Part shown: positions 14,001 to 26,915 of the stretch, piece after piece | Layout of the letters: each line of letters starts with the position of its first letter | Numbering within the stretch: the stretch's first letter is position 1 | NCBI GenBank assembly: GCA_013397845.1 | Contig: VZTG01001572.1 | Coordinates: 1-64,000, forward strand | Source: Melanocharis versteri | Taxonomy: Eukaryota > Chordata > Aves > Passeriformes > Melanocharitidae | Direction: 5' to 3' | DNA length: 64,000 nt | Made by a program: the position numbers and the translations under genes | Notes under the pieces: model-generated | The model's input: the letters and a program-made list of their open reading frames with translations, nothing else | What the model was told of the DNA's origin: nothing | Databases searched by the model: none

Positions 14001-17000
14001 AGTTCTGTTAAAAGTACTGACTGAAAAACTAGGCACTGAGTGTCTGAAATTGGGCAACCAAACTTAGTGGGCATTTATTTTACCCTTTGGGCTTTCATAA
14101 TTTTTGTCCTAGTCATTCACCTTTAGAATAGGAATATTGCTCTTACAAAATTACTGCAAAATTCACATTTATTGTATGTAGTCTTCCCGTGTTGTGGACA
14201 GAGCTGCGTAAACATGTTTGTGGGGAAATGTAAGGTTTTTATATTCAGTGTAGAATGCAGATGGTCAGCATTTAATGGGTCATAGGATGAGGGCAAAAAC
14301 TGGGCAATTGTCCGTTTGCTGAATGAATCAGAAATACTGCTGGGGAAAATAGAATAAAGCAGCAGAAAGAATAGAGACAGAAGTAGGTATGTATAAAGGC
14401 TAAACTCAAGTTGCATGGCTTTCAAACCTTAACTGCTGCACAGCTTGGTTTTATAGATATGTATTTAAAGCTTTGGGAGCTTTACAAGTTCTGCAGAACT
14501 CTTGGTGCTTTATAATCTGCATTTTGGTGCACTGTGAGACAAGGATAAGGATGGGATTGGTAAGAGTAGAGAAGAAATGCGGGGTGGTGTGTCATCATTG
14601 TGGTGATGCCTTAGATTTCCAAGTGTGCATGTGTTTGTGCACTTTTTGGGAAGAGCACTTTAAAAATACCCACTGGCAGTTTTGGATTAATTTATGAGGG
14701 AGGCTTTTGGAACAGGTTTGTGCTGCTTGGGTTGCTTAGTTTTGTGTTTGCAAAAACCAACGTAATAAATTCACATCCTTGGAAGTTGGCTTGTGGGGTT
14801 GATCTAAAGGTATGTTATCCTGCATTTTGTTGCTGTTCTCAAAAGATTCTTCTTGGGGAAGGTGTTCTGGGTTGGTTTTTTTTTTGGTGGGGTATTGTTT
14901 GTTCATTTTTTAGTTAATAGGATACTGTTTTTCAGATATAGATTTGATCATTTGAGTAAATACCTCGACTAAGAGCAAGTGCCCAAGAAAGGTACCCCCT
15001 TTTCACACCCTACTTGCTGAATCCTTTCTCAGGTTTTCTTTTTGTGTTTTGTGTGAGGATTTTACACATTCCTAAACCTGCAGGCTCATCCTGAATTGCG
15101 AGATTCAAGGTTTGTTATTTTGTTGGTATCTGCTCCTATAGGGTTGATGATACAGGCCAGAAATGCCAAGCACTTCTACCCTTTTGATGGTATTAGTAGG
15201 AGCCAGATGATGACTTTCCTTTTTCCCTGGGTCTTGCTAGCTTGCTTTTAGTGGTAATCTGAAAAAGGACACCATGTGATACCAGTTGGTAAATTATCTG
15301 TATTGCAGTCAAAGCACTAATGTCTGGGCATTCAGTAAAACCAGCAATGCACCTGTGTCCATTTCGGGGCAGGTATTCATGCTCATTTCTTCCCTCTGTC
15401 TCTTTACCTCAGCTTCACTACATGTCTGTGAATGTGCAACCTTCTCTGTCTCCCTTCCCCTTCTAGTCTGTCTAGGATGTGAGTTCTCTGGGTCAGAAAC
15501 ATGCTTTGTGGGATACATAGCATAATTTCTGTAATAAATATTTGTACAAATATTGATACTGAATTAATAATTTTTTGTTTGTTTTCATTTTTCTTTCTTG
15601 CCCTCTTTTCTAAAACATTATCAGTTTGTTTCCCTTTCAGCCGTTCACTTGACTGTTTTGTATTAAACTTTTCCACTAAATCCATAGAATCATCTTGAGT
15701 AATAAACCTCGCTCTGTTTCATTTGCATCATTGCTTATAAAAGAGAGAAAACAGGTCAAGTTATGCCCTGAAAGAATATCTCCTCATTTATTTAGGATTT
15801 TTCAAATACTGTTAAAAGTATCATAGAAATGTGGGAGTAACAGAACGGATGGAAAAGTGTACGTGACGGTTTAGAGAACAGTTTAATTTAGGGAACTGCT
15901 CCTATTAAGAAGTGCAGCCCTGCCTTCTGAGTCTCTTTCCCTCCTTGCACTTAATGCTTTAACTTGGCGTTACAGGTTTTGGAGTGGTTCAGTTGTTGCA
16001 AGAATGAAAGTTCTGTAGTTGTTGTTTTAATTGCTGCTTTAAAAATGTCCATGTTTGCGTACTCTGACCCTTACCTGTTATGGCCTGAACCGTAGTTGAG
16101 AAATGATGGAGGAATGGGCAAGCTGAATTACACTACTGCAAGTGTGCACTGTGTTGCTGTAAACATCAATATTAGGCTTGCTGTCAGGAATATAAAAATA
16201 GTATTGTCATTGTACCCTGTGGTGTTAAGATTAAGTATGTATTTCGGCTAAGTGCCACCAAACAGTCTAAAACACTGTTGTGTAGAGGACCAGTCAAGCA
16301 TGCAGGATGTGCAAGTTTCTTGTATTGAAGTGCTTATGACCTGAAGCAGTGGTTCCCAAGCTGTTGCTTGTGGTGACTTGGAATGCCACTATTAGACATA
16401 GAAAATTGTTAGGCAGTTTTCTATGCGAGTGAAAAATAAAATTGACGAAGTGAGAAGTGTTATTTTCTAAATAAAGTAATTTATCCAGCTTTTTGTAGCT
16501 TAAGCCACTTTTGGTAGTGGTTGCTGTGTTTGAGGAATTTCTTTATCGTGCCCTTACTGTTAAATTTTTTTCAGGCTACAATCAGAACAATTCTTTTTAC
16601 TCACTGGTTTAGTTTTATTCAATTCCACTTCTGCTTTCAGTGCCCTAATGTCTTTAAATATTTAATATACAAGAAATTTTCTATCTTCTAGAATAAACGG
16701 CCTGAAGGGAGAAAGAATTTCTGAAACTATCCTAGTTGAATGTACCAGAAGAAAATACAGTGTGCAACCAAGCTGTTTATCTGATTACAGAGCACTGAAA
16801 TGCTCTTCATTGAGCCCTGCTTCTGCACAGGCTATTGAAGTGATCTGTCAGTGATTTTTGGAGCTGATACGTAACTCTGAGTCCTGCTCGCTTAAAAAAC
16901 AAATAAAACCGCAGCTCAGCTGTTCACATTACTGGGAGAGTAGAAGTGATTTAATGGTTGATAGAGTGGTTTGGTGTTTAGAAAATCTACGTGAAAATAT

Positions 17001-17253
17001 GTCATTTTCTTTTCGTGATTTATGCACGTATTGCCTCACAGGTTCAATACATCTTTTCCTCTGAGCTGCTCAGGGGAGCACTGGTTTGTGCTTTAGCTGG
17101 GGAGGCACTCATAGGAGAAGCTCTTAGACATGCTGTGGTAAAAGCCATGGCAAATCCAAAGGTTCTGCAGATTGCTAAAAATGTGTGGATATTTCTGTTA
17201 ATTTTTAATACACACTTGTGTGAGATCTTCTTTCTTTTCTTTTTTTCATGCAG

Positions 17254-17399
17254 GTCAACTTTGTAGTGTGCCAGCTGTTTGCCTTGCTTGCGGCTATTTG
17301 GTTTCGAACATACCTTCATTCAAGCAAAACTAGCCCATTTATAAGACATGTTGTTGCAACACTCTTGGGCCTTTATCTTGCACTTTTTTGTTTTGGATG
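17254..17399 (+). CDS. MBOAT2: MBOAT2 coding exon (probably exon 2)
   Basis: This is the first visible coding exon of lysophospholipid acyltransferase 2, an ER membrane O-acyltransferase that transfers a fatty acyl group, typically oleoyl, from acyl-CoA to lysophospholipids (mainly lysophosphatidylethanolamine) in the remodelling pathway. The 146 bases read VNFVVCQLFALLAAIWF, a loop RTYLHSSKTSPFIRH, then VVATLLGLYLALFCFG. This gives two hydrophobic membrane segments and corresponds to about residues 26-73 of the human protein. The acceptor is strong, with a long pyrimidine tract ending TGCAG at 17253. The donor is G|GTAAG at 17400. The exon starts in phase 0 and ends after two bases of a Trp codon completed by 20870. 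Residues such as CQLFALLAAIWFRTYL match MBOAT2 better than MBOAT1 (CQLVALFAAFWFRIYL, from memory). The catalytic His and Asn lie in later exons outside the window. Confidence 0.95.
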
Positions 17400-20300
17400 G
17401 TAAGTTGCACTAAAATTCATTTTTCAGGAACTTGTAAATTTTTATTTCTTTGTTATGAAGAACCTTATTGCCTAATTCTGTGGGGTTTTTAGCTGCTGCA
17501 AATGTACGGAAATCAGCTTAAATATTCTGATGAGATGCACAAATTTTGAAAGATCATCTATTTGCAAACTGGTAACTACCGTACTGGCTGCCTGTGGTTT
17601 TGGGAAGATGAAGCAGGTGCAGTTTAACTTGTACTGCCTTTTTCTGTAAACTTGCTGGAGAACTGTTCTCTTGAGGCACAGCACAGATGTGGTGACTATG
17701 ATAATTTCCCATAAATACTCATGGCATGAGATAGCTCAGTGTCTTTTTCTGAATATTGAATATAATCTGACTTTTTTTAGGAAGAGTGGCTGGAACTGTA
17801 AAATACATCTGATGATACTCCTAGCAGGGTAAAAAACCTGGAAAGGAACTGGCTTTGACTTCAGACTGTTTCATGGTTTCTTTTTCTCCTTTAATGATTT
17901 GGAGGGAAGATGTGGTTGCTTTTCAAACACATATTTTGTATGACTGCTGTTTGCGTATCTTGATCTTTCCACAGTGTAGCAAGACAGAATGTTAGTAAAG
18001 TTAGAAAAGGGTATGCATTTAGTTTGGTGATTTTTTTTTCCTTCAAAAATAGCTTACTAAAAGGCTCATGTCTTCCCAAGATGGTTTAAGTGCCAGTTTC
18101 ATTTTATTGCATTGTAAACAAGGTGCTTACTTAGCTTCAAGTGTATAAAAGACTTATTTATGCTGACTGTTATAGAGTATTACTGAGCTAGGGGGAATTG
18201 ATCAAGCTGTTGTGCAGGTGGGAAGATGTGTGTGTGCATCTGTCTCTGCACATGCAGAGTGTGTTGGCCTCTACGTTGGCATGTTGCAGAGACCTCTCAA
18301 CATTAAGTGATATATATTGTTTTTAAATTTTAGGAAAAGAAATCATTAACCTTTATTCTTTAGATTTGCATGCATTATTTACTTTTATATAAAACTCTGC
18401 TACTCCAATCCGTTTCTTAAACATGTGGCCGTGGTATTCTGCTTTGAGAGAATGATCTGATCTCAAAGACTTCCAGTCTTAGCACCTCAAAGAGGATGAT
18501 ATGGGAGATAGGAGCTACTGTGTGAGGATTTTTTTGAGACTTGTGTAAGCTTAGAAGCAGAAATCATTACTTGTAACTTGTAATTAGAAAGGGTTAGTAA
18601 TATATTTGTAGATGAATTTTGGGAATGGGAGATTTTGGAAATAAGCAACCTCTACTTCCCACAGACATAAATAAAGATTTGTGGAAACCTCTCACTGGCA
18701 ATATGCCCTGGAAAAAAAAAATGAGGTGTTTTCTATCGTAGTAGAAATCCACATTATTCTAGTTTGCTTTGGATCGTACTTAAATCTATGATATGGGCAA
18801 TTAATTTCTACTTTGCAGTTATGGAGCTAAAAGCTGTTTTAAAATGACGAAAAAAACATAATTCGAGATGTTAAAAGTACACATTCTTTAAGAAATTGGT
18901 GCTTCTGTTATACTTCTGCTTTTTCCTTTTGCTTAAGTACATATTATACAAGCAGGTTTTTTGAGGGTTTTGGTTTTTTTGGTTCCCCTCCCCAAGGAAT
19001 CAAGTATGCATGCAGGTTACAAGCCCCTGACACACCTTCAGGGACTCTTGGATTGTGCTCTAACATTTCTTTTAAACGTATATAACAAGAAGGAGACTGT
19101 TACTGTTTTGCTATATAGTGTTACTAGTAAATGTAGTAACTTGTAGAGAACATCACGCAAACTTAAATGTGAGAAGTAGTTTGGAATCTGCACCCTTTTA
19201 AGGGCATTTAGTAGTAGTTAGGTTGTCATCTTCCATTTCAAGTGTGTTAGTTTTCAGTCACTTTCGTAATACTTGTGATAGTGGTAGAGGAAAGGAAGAG
19301 AAGCAGTAATTCCCTTAGCATAGTAGTAAATAGCATAAAAGGCCCAGAGTATGTACCCTTTGTATGTAGTTAAAAATGACTATTCCATGTGGTATTTCAA
19401 TATATCCCTTTAAATGCTTGAATTGAAGATCAATCATATTGCTATTGTTAACAGCTCTGAAAGGGAAGTGATTTCGGTGACTATAATCCTGGTGTGGTAC
19501 TCCACGTCAATCCACACTCTTTTAGGCTTTCATATCTTAGTATCCTTTCTCTATATAAGAAGCAAACCTCTTAAGTTTTTGTCATTTCACTAACGCCTGT
19601 ATTTGCTACACGATATTGCTAATACTTGGCTGATAAGAAAAGAGAGTAAATACTTTTTAAATTGACAATTACTATATTAAAATGCATGTTTGAATTTTAG
19701 GTAGTCCTATCTTAGATGAGGCTAACTAGGAGTGAAGCATGGGAGCACGTACAGATTGGATCTTCCATAAAAAGTCAAGATTTTCGAGGTCAATTCATGT
19801 TCAAGTGACTTGTTTTGCCTCAGTTCATCACGTGTAGGCTTTGAAGGATTTTAGTTGGGTAGAACTGGGTTTCTTGTTGAAAGTCTTTGAAGTCATTTCG
19901 TTATGAGTAGAGGAGTAGTGAAATTAGGAAATTGTTGGTGATAAGCTGAAAGAAAGCAGCATCACTGTAGCATAATAATAGCTGCTTTTTAGGCGAAAAA
20001 AATTCTCAAGTTAGGTAAGTGTGTCATTTGAACATATGTAAGTGTGGGTCTGAGGCACTTAAGGTACCAGAATGAAAAAAAATCAAGTTACTGAAGGTCA
20101 GCTCTTTTCCCCATTCCCTGGCACTGCTTTGATACCAGTGCTCTACAGCTTACTGAAGGATAACTCCTTCAAAGACCAAAACAACCCCCCAGAGCAATGG
20201 TGACGGGATGGCTGTGGTGGTGAGCTGTGGAAAACAAACAAGAAGAGCTTAGAGCATCTTTGTGAAATAAATCTGTGGCTTATTGGTGTGTAGGGCATTA

Positions 20301-20869
20301 TTGTTTGTGTTTTTTGTGACCATCATCGCCACCATCCCTTTAGAAGTTACTGACAGCCTGGGACAAAGAGACTGGCTGGACAGAGTCACCATTTCTCTTG
20401 AGTGGAAAATCTTACCATATTGTGGATATCAGGAGATTGTTGGCCTTATCTGAAATATCTATTGTTGCAAATGGGTAGAAAGATTAGTATGGAAATTAAA
20501 CCACAAAACTTTCATGTTGTTTACAGTTATTTACACAGGAAATCATGCCAAATGGGCATTACATATGTCATTACATGACATATTCTTTGTATTTTAAGAA
20601 TTAGCAACATTTACAATATCCTTGATTGACCTGGAGCATTCTAGCTAGGTGTCTAGTTTTTGTTCATTACTGCTCTCTCTGCTATGCTAAAGGGAGAAGT
20701 TCTCTGCAGAAGGAAGGGTAGCAGAAAATTAAAATAGAATAAAAGAGTGTTTTTCTTTGGGAGCAGTGATGGCTTTAAACTTGGAACCTCTTTAATTTCA
20801 CAATAAATGCATGCAGTTGATTGTCATTAAAGAAAATTCCATGAGGGTTTACTTTTTTTTCCCCTCTAG
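17400..20869 (+). other. MBOAT2: MBOAT2 intron between exons 2 and 3 (3.5 kb)
   Basis: A GT...AG intron bounded by GTAAGT at 17400 and CTCTAG at 20869, with a T/C-rich acceptor tract at about 20850-20868. I recognise no mobile element, RNA gene or further exon inside it. A few long A/T runs are the only notable composition feature. Confidence 0.9.
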
Positions 20870-20947
20870 GTATGCCTTACATTTTGTTATACAAAGTGGA
20901 ATTTCCTACTATATCATGATCATAATAGGAGTGGAAAATATGCACAA
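20870..20947 (+). CDS. MBOAT2: MBOAT2 coding exon (probably exon 3)
   Basis: This 78-base exon begins with the third base of a Trp codon started at 17398-17399 and reads YALHFVIQSG, ISYYIMIIIG, VENMH, then two bases of a Lys codon completed at 56582. It forms the end of one membrane segment and a strongly hydrophobic next one (SYYIMIIIGV). It matches the human MBOAT2 segment after FCFGW closely, with conservative changes. The donor is AA|GTAAGT at 20948. Entry and exit phases both agree with the neighbouring exons, which leaves little doubt. As in the family generally, this N-terminal part is structural membrane scaffold and does not hold catalytic residues. Confidence 0.95.
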
Positions 20948-23900
20948 GTAAGTTTCCATTCTAAAATTTATTTTATTTTGCTTTTACAAGAATGCTACTG
21001 TTGAGAGGTTTTTTTGTAATGGTGCGTATATACCGTAATTCTAGTTGTATCATAAAATTTCAGTATTTGGCTTCTCTAACCATGGTTTTATTTTCAGGAG
21101 AGAAGATGGCTTATTTGGGAATTTTTCCCAGCTTTTTGAAATATCTAAAGCTCGTTAAAATTAATATCCCACTGAGATGTCTTTTGTGTTCTACCTATTC
21201 TTATTTTTCATTATTGCTTAATCCTAACTATTTCTGGATGTTGACAAATGACAAATGTAATTTCAAAACAGCGAATGCTAGTAGAAGGAAGATGTCTGAA
21301 GGGAATAGAATTTGTGAGAAATTTCTCTAGGTACTGAGTGTTTATAATTCCTTTTTTTATATCAGTATGGATGCTGTCTTAGGTTAAGAATACATTTATA
21401 AAACACATATGGCATTACTTTAAGTTTGAATGCTTGATTATATTAGCAGTGTCTAAATCCATGTAGAATAACACTTGGTTCTCTTTTTCAGTCGTTCTTA
21501 AAAGCAGGGAAGACATTTGTTCTATTACTGTATGCATATGTTTTACCATTCCACTAGCCTGGAGATCAGAACCAAATTAGGTTCCCACTGTGTTAATTCC
21601 TGCCTAAATGTTTAGTAAAATAGCAAATTCTTGCTTGAATAGGTTCCTGAAGTACGTGAGGCTTTTAGAAAAGATGCTGGTGGAAGAAACAAAGAGGAAA
21701 ATTGCTTTACACAGAAAGCAAAAAGCCAGGGTGGCCTTAGTTCATGATCCAACCTTTTAAAATACTCTGCTGAATTAGACTGTGATAGTGAATGTAATTT
21801 TATTGTCTTTTGAAATATCCCATATTAGGCTCTTATCTTCAGGATTTTCTTCAAAGCCTCATGTATTCAAACTGCTGCAGATGTGAGGGAACCTCATTTG
21901 GTTGTATGGCTGGTTTATAGACAGTTTCTTTGATTACAGGTTGTTGTAAAGTAACTTGTTCATATCAATTTCTCTTTAGGCATTCAACAATGTAAGCTAT
22001 AACTTATGTTACTTAATATTTTAAGATAAATTATTAATATGATTAAATGCAGCAGAGGGAGGTACCAGTCAGGAACACTTTGGTCTTTATCATAACAAGT
22101 TACGTAGGTTTCTTGTAAATGGAAATCCAGCGGTGGTTTACATTCCTAATAGCGTGAGACAGGTAGGCAGATTTCCTGCACTGGGGCAAGGGAACAGTAA
22201 TTCCTGATCCTCCTAATTCATACCAGCTGGTTTAACTGGATGGCCTGACCTGCTGAGATGTTTGCTGTGTTATACACAGCTGTTACTGCGCAGCTGGGAG
22301 GGGGAGCCTAGATTTGATTACAGAGCTTTTGTTGCTTTGTCACCATGTGAATTAGTCTGCCATTGGATAAAGCTAAAAAACTCTTCTTTCAGTGGAAGAA
22401 AAAAATGTAACATTTTTTTAATGTTACGTTTAAATTGTGGACAATGTCTGGGTGCTGTGTGGGAAGCTCCAGGAGTCACTTCTAGTAGGTGAAACAGGCG
22501 AGACTATACTAGATTTGCTCCCTCCACTGCTGGAGTATCCCAGAAATGATGATGCCTGTAGCTTTAACTAAGGAATGCACCAGGTACTCTTAATTTTCTC
22601 TCAGGAAAATGCCACTTACAGCTTTCTGTTTGGCAGTCTGAATAGAAACTAATGTGAATTACTCCCTTCCCCACCTAAGTGTTTGTCTTCAGGCTATGAA
22701 TGTGTCTCATAGAGCCCAGGGGAGATTGAAGGTTAAGTGCTGTACAGTAGAGTGCAGCTGGTACCAGCTGGCCTCATGACTGGAGAATGTCAACGTTTTA
22801 GTGGGGGTGTGTGTATATGTACAACTAATCATAGTACTTGTATATACCTGCATAGCCCCAGCTTTGGAATTTACTCTTTGTATTGTAGAGGGACCCATTG
22901 GCTGGCAGTCCTAGTTAGAGGTTACCTACATTGTTCCATGAGCATCTTAACCTTGGAGTCAGACTTTAAATACCTGTATGTGGTGTAAATATGGATTCAA
23001 GTGGATTTTGCCTTAGAAAAGCACTTGTGTATTGTATGAAATATTTTTGTCTATTATCTAAATTCATTCGCTGACCTAAGTTTCCTGCCCTTTCCTTTTC
23101 TTTTCCCTGCCCTTCTTGCTGTCCTGCAGATTTCATGAGTGTATGGATAGAAAAAAATTATTCCTCTCCTTCCTGTTTTCCCTACCCTCTAATATAGCTC
23201 CTCAGTCTCTCCAGCCCCTCTAAAAATTTCTTAAACAAGTAAGAGACAACTAAATTTTTTAAACTGCTATCAGTTCAGTAGCTGTGCACTGGATGTACAG
23301 GCTTCCTTACCCTCTGAAACAAGGAGAGGGTTTTGATAAACTTTTGCATTCTCCAAAGCACTTTTACCTCTCATGGTGGCTGTTATGTGAGCTATTCTGT
23401 GGTTCTGTTTTGTTTTGGTGGACATGGAGTTCTTTGTGCTGTTCCTCTGCCCATGTATGTGAGCTGTTTCAACACGATAATGCAAAGAGATATTTGAATT
23501 TGAGTAAACAAACTTTGGTTGTAACTTACCTGGTATCTGTGGAGGTGCTTCCTGGTCATAACCTTTTCTTGGGGCTTTGGAATGTTAGTCCTCGATAAGT
23601 TCCCTTACACTCCTAGCCAGAGCCGGGACTGAGTAATGCCTTGCCCTCTTTGCCTTCACTCCTTACTGTGGGGTTGACAAATAATGGGAGATATGGCAAA
23701 GGAGGTGTGGAGGAGATTTGATAGTTTTATCTTAAAAATCTCAGATTAGAGTCAAATAAGTCTTGATCATCTGAGTAAACTAATTCCCTTGGCATGTTAA
23801 TTGTGGCACTTAATTTGTCAGTCTGGTGTTTAATAATGCTGAGTGTCATGATTTTTCTGATGCTTACCTAGAAATCAGACTTGTATTCTGAAGATTGTGA

Positions 23901-24274
23901 ATGGAAACACTGACTAGCACCAGGCAGTGATTCTCTGGATGCTGGAGATTTGATGATTACAAAAATAACCGTGTAAATGGATGTCTGTCTTCAATTACTT
24001 GAAAAGTAAGCACTTGTTGAAGTTAACAGCTGTGAAGGAATTTCTTAGTAATCCTTGTGGATTTCTTCTAAAAGTACTTGCTCTAAGTAGCTGTTACAAG
24101 TTCATCCGCTTTGATAACTTCCTGTAACACTCCTGGCTGAGCCTGAATAGAACTCAATGCATGACTTGAAACAATAAATGTATATGTTGAAAAATAACTT
24201 GGTATATTATCTTTCCTAAAATTGGAGTGTTTGAATGAAAAGGCCTTTAATGGGCATGTATTTTGTAATTACAG

Positions 24275-24390
24275 GAATGCAGTGAAAAGAGAGCTACAAT
24301 TTTCTTACCTGTGGTGCCTATCACTATTTGCTGTACTTTTAAATAAAGATTAAATACATTTATTTAATATTTGGGGGTTTTGTGTGTCCA
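24275..24390 (+). other. Candidate cryptic terminal exon with poly(A) signal
   Basis: An AG acceptor at 24273-24274 (TAATTACAG) is followed by sequence that, if joined to the previous exon, stays in the MBOAT2 frame for 25 codons after the split Lys (NAVKRELQFSYLWCLSLF, then AVLLNKD) and then stops at 24351. An AATAAA hexamer at 24342-24347 lies just before the stop and is followed by a GT-rich stretch at about 24371-24387, the arrangement expected of a polyadenylation site. The pyrimidine tract is poor and a 25-codon open run is not rare, so this is a hypothesis: usage would give a truncated MBOAT2 with about three membrane segments. Confidence 0.2.
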
Positions 24391-25786
24391 TATAGAGGTA
24401 TAGGGAGAAAGAAGGATAGGAAGCATCTAGTGTCTGCAGATTTGTAAAGGTTGATACTTAAGCAGAGAGGCTGAAAAAGATAAACAACAATGCATGGGCA
24501 TTTTTGAAGGGTTGTAGCCTTCTCAGTTTGGTACAAAAAAGACATATGCTGCCTTAATACAACTAGAAAATAACCTGATTATATACTTTGTATTTCCATA
24601 GGGAAGAGTCTAAATCAGTCTGTTTCTTAAATCCCCACCTCCCTTTTTAAATTTTATTTTTCACTTGATTGCTGATGTTACTCAAAAGAACCGAGTTCTC
24701 AGAAGAACAGGGACTTTAAATAATGCCACTGGCATATAAAACATCTTTCATCACACTTGAAAACTCAAGTAAAAAAAAAAAATTGGACTTCTGTTGTAGG
24801 GAGTAGCTGCACTTTATTGAGTATTGATGTTTACCTGAAGGAGGGTTCTCTTACTTCCTACACTGTGTGCTTGGTTTCTGTAAGCATATAGAGGACAACC
24901 CCTTCTTGGAAGGAAGCAGTAGTGTAAAATTGCCTGGGTGTGTTAGAAATCTGTTGGGATGGAGTAGCTGTTTGGCTTGTGTACAGATCTTTTTTACTTT
25001 TTAATCTTTGTGCTCAAAGTGAAGCTGAGCACAATCAATCCATCAAAACAAAATTGATAGACTAAAGTCATGTTTTAGGGCTCTGTATTTGCTTGGTAAT
25101 CTCTGAAAGCTGTAGCATCTATACAGATACTTCTTCAAGGCACATTACTCTGCCTGTCACGCTGCCAAGCAACTTGGCTGTTAGCAAATGAGCTCTGAGT
25201 CATGGTGTCACTGCTGTATGGTTTATTACCTCAACAAACTATTGATGTCAAATAAATCAGGCTTCCTACAAAATGAAGTGGCAGAATAAATTGTACCTAG
25301 AAGAGTTCAGTGAAAGCTATGTTCTTCTTCAGCTCCTGGCAGAGACAGCCGGTAATAAGAGTTGATTAAAAATTCTGGTTGCATGGCATTGACTGAGCCA
25401 GTGGTGTTTGGGATAGGGAGATTATGTGCAAGGGTACCATGTATTATAGTAAATTTTCTTCTTAATGAAACTGCTGGCTGTAAGTTAGGCAAGTCAGTTT
25501 TGCCTGCAGAACTGCAAGTGATGGTGTATGAAGTGTCTGGGTTGGAGCTAAAAGATCACGACCCTTGATACCAATGCACTGCAAACCGCAAAAATTCTGT
25601 TTGTGGTTTGTTTTTTTTTTTCTATAAAGGAAGGTAGATGTAAATAAAAAGCATTGATATTTAAAAAATACAAACATCTTAATTTTAAAATCCAGTGTCT
25701 CAGTTAAAGATGTTAAGTTTCATATATCTTTTAAAGCTGATCAGTTTTGTAGATCAGATGTCTTTACTGGAAGTTAAAGACAAGAT

Positions 25787-25895
25787 CACAGAATCATAGA
25801 ATAGCTGTGGAGGGAAGTATTTGACTCCCACCCTGCCTGTTCAAAGCAGGATCAGCTAGAGCAGGTTGCTCTGTGAAACCCAAGTCTTCCTTAGT
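25787..25895 (-). mobile_element. CR1 LINE 3'-end fragment (antisense)
   Basis: Reading the + strand, 'agaatcatagaatag' is the reverse complement of the CR1 3' octamer tail. It is followed by a diverged copy of the terminal CR1 region, including 'gcaggatcagctagagcaggttgctctg', here partly deleted. It is short, old and non-coding. The right boundary is approximate. Confidence 0.65.
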
Positions 25896-26474
25896 ACTGT
25901 CATGATCCTGAATAGTTCCAGTTGTTGTAAGCATGCTAGCCATTTCCTTTTGGTGTCTTGCTTCAATGTCTATTATAGCTTAAAATTTATTTGAGGTGAC
26001 TTAATGCAGCTTAGTTTTCTCGTCTGATCTGAACTTGCACAAAAGCTTTTTATGCTTTAATTTTCCCTCACACAAAAATTGTCCAGATTTGGTATTATTA
26101 ACTTAAATTTATCAGACTCATTTCAATTTAAAGTGAAATAAACCAGCTGTACTTGAGACAGTTAATTTGGTAGGAGGAGACCATGTTAGGCAACAAGTAG
26201 TAGCATGTCTTTCTATCCTTTTTTATAAGTGGTAGCTTCAATAATAAGAAGAGGGGTGTGGGCAAAACACATGAATCAGACTATGTCAAGAAAAAGTACA
26301 GAAGTCTTGTTTCTTTAAATCAGTAGAAACAGGTGGAAACTAGGCTGAGTACTCAAGAAATGTCAGAGGGAGTATTTGACACTGCAAGTTGGTTTTACTT
26401 TGAATTAACTTTTCAGTTATGTTTGAAGACAAATGTTCTTCCAGCGTTCAACCAAGAAATCCCTTCTTTTCTTC

Positions 26475-26915
26475 TTGACAAAGATGGTGAAGGATCTTGA
26501 GGAGAAGCCCTGTGAGGAGTGGCTGAAGTCACTTGGTCTGTTCAGCCTGGGGAAGAGGAGACTGAGGAGGGACCTCGTTGTAGTTACAACTTCCTTGTGA
26601 GGGGAAGAGGAGGGACAGGCACTGATCTCTTCTGTGTGGTGACCAGTGATAGGACCTGAGGGAATGGCCTGAAGTTGTGTCAGGGGGGGTTTAGGTTGGA
26701 TATCAGGGAAAGGTTCTTCACCCAGAGGGTGGTTGGACACTGGAACAGGCTTCCCTGGGAAGTGGTCACACCACCAGCCTGACAGAGCTCAAGTGTTTGG
26801 ACAATGCTCTCAGGCATATGGTGTGACTCTGGGGGGTGGTGCTGTGCAGGGCCAGGAGATGAACTCTGTGATCCTTGTGGATCCCTTTCAGCTCACCATA
26901 TTCTGTGATGCTCTG
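26475..26915 (+). mobile_element. CR1 LINE fragment, 3' portion
   Basis: A sense-orientation CR1 3' fragment of about 440 bases. Characteristic blocks are 'ctgttcagcctggggaagag' (26537), 'ggttcttcacccagagggtgg' near 26712 and 'ccttgtggatccctttcagc', ending at the octamer-like 'attctgtgat' (26899). It includes the tail of the reverse-transcriptase ORF and the 3' UTR, with no intact coding frame. It is 5' truncated, as is usual for CR1. Confidence 0.9.

Larger units (their letters stand above)
41..17253 (+). other. MBOAT2: Presumed intron 1 of MBOAT2 (at least 17 kb)
   Basis: No exon is recognisable between the CpG-rich edge and the acceptor at 17252-17253. The stretch is AT-rich and all six frames are broken by frequent stops. 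It contains one LTR-like fragment (about 8010-8400), a TA microsatellite near 6.92 kb and a T-run followed by A/C-rich sequence near 11 kb. I recognise nothing else in 200-8000 or 8400-17250. The longest open frame, 177 codons antisense at 13298-13831, has no recognisable domain and is within chance expectation for this much sequence. Confidence 0.7.

Noticed and set aside
16991..17266. 91-codon open frame running into MBOAT2 exon 2
   Set aside because: It is in a different frame from the exon 2 coding sequence and crosses the acceptor and its pyrimidine tract. The residues match nothing in the MBOAT family.
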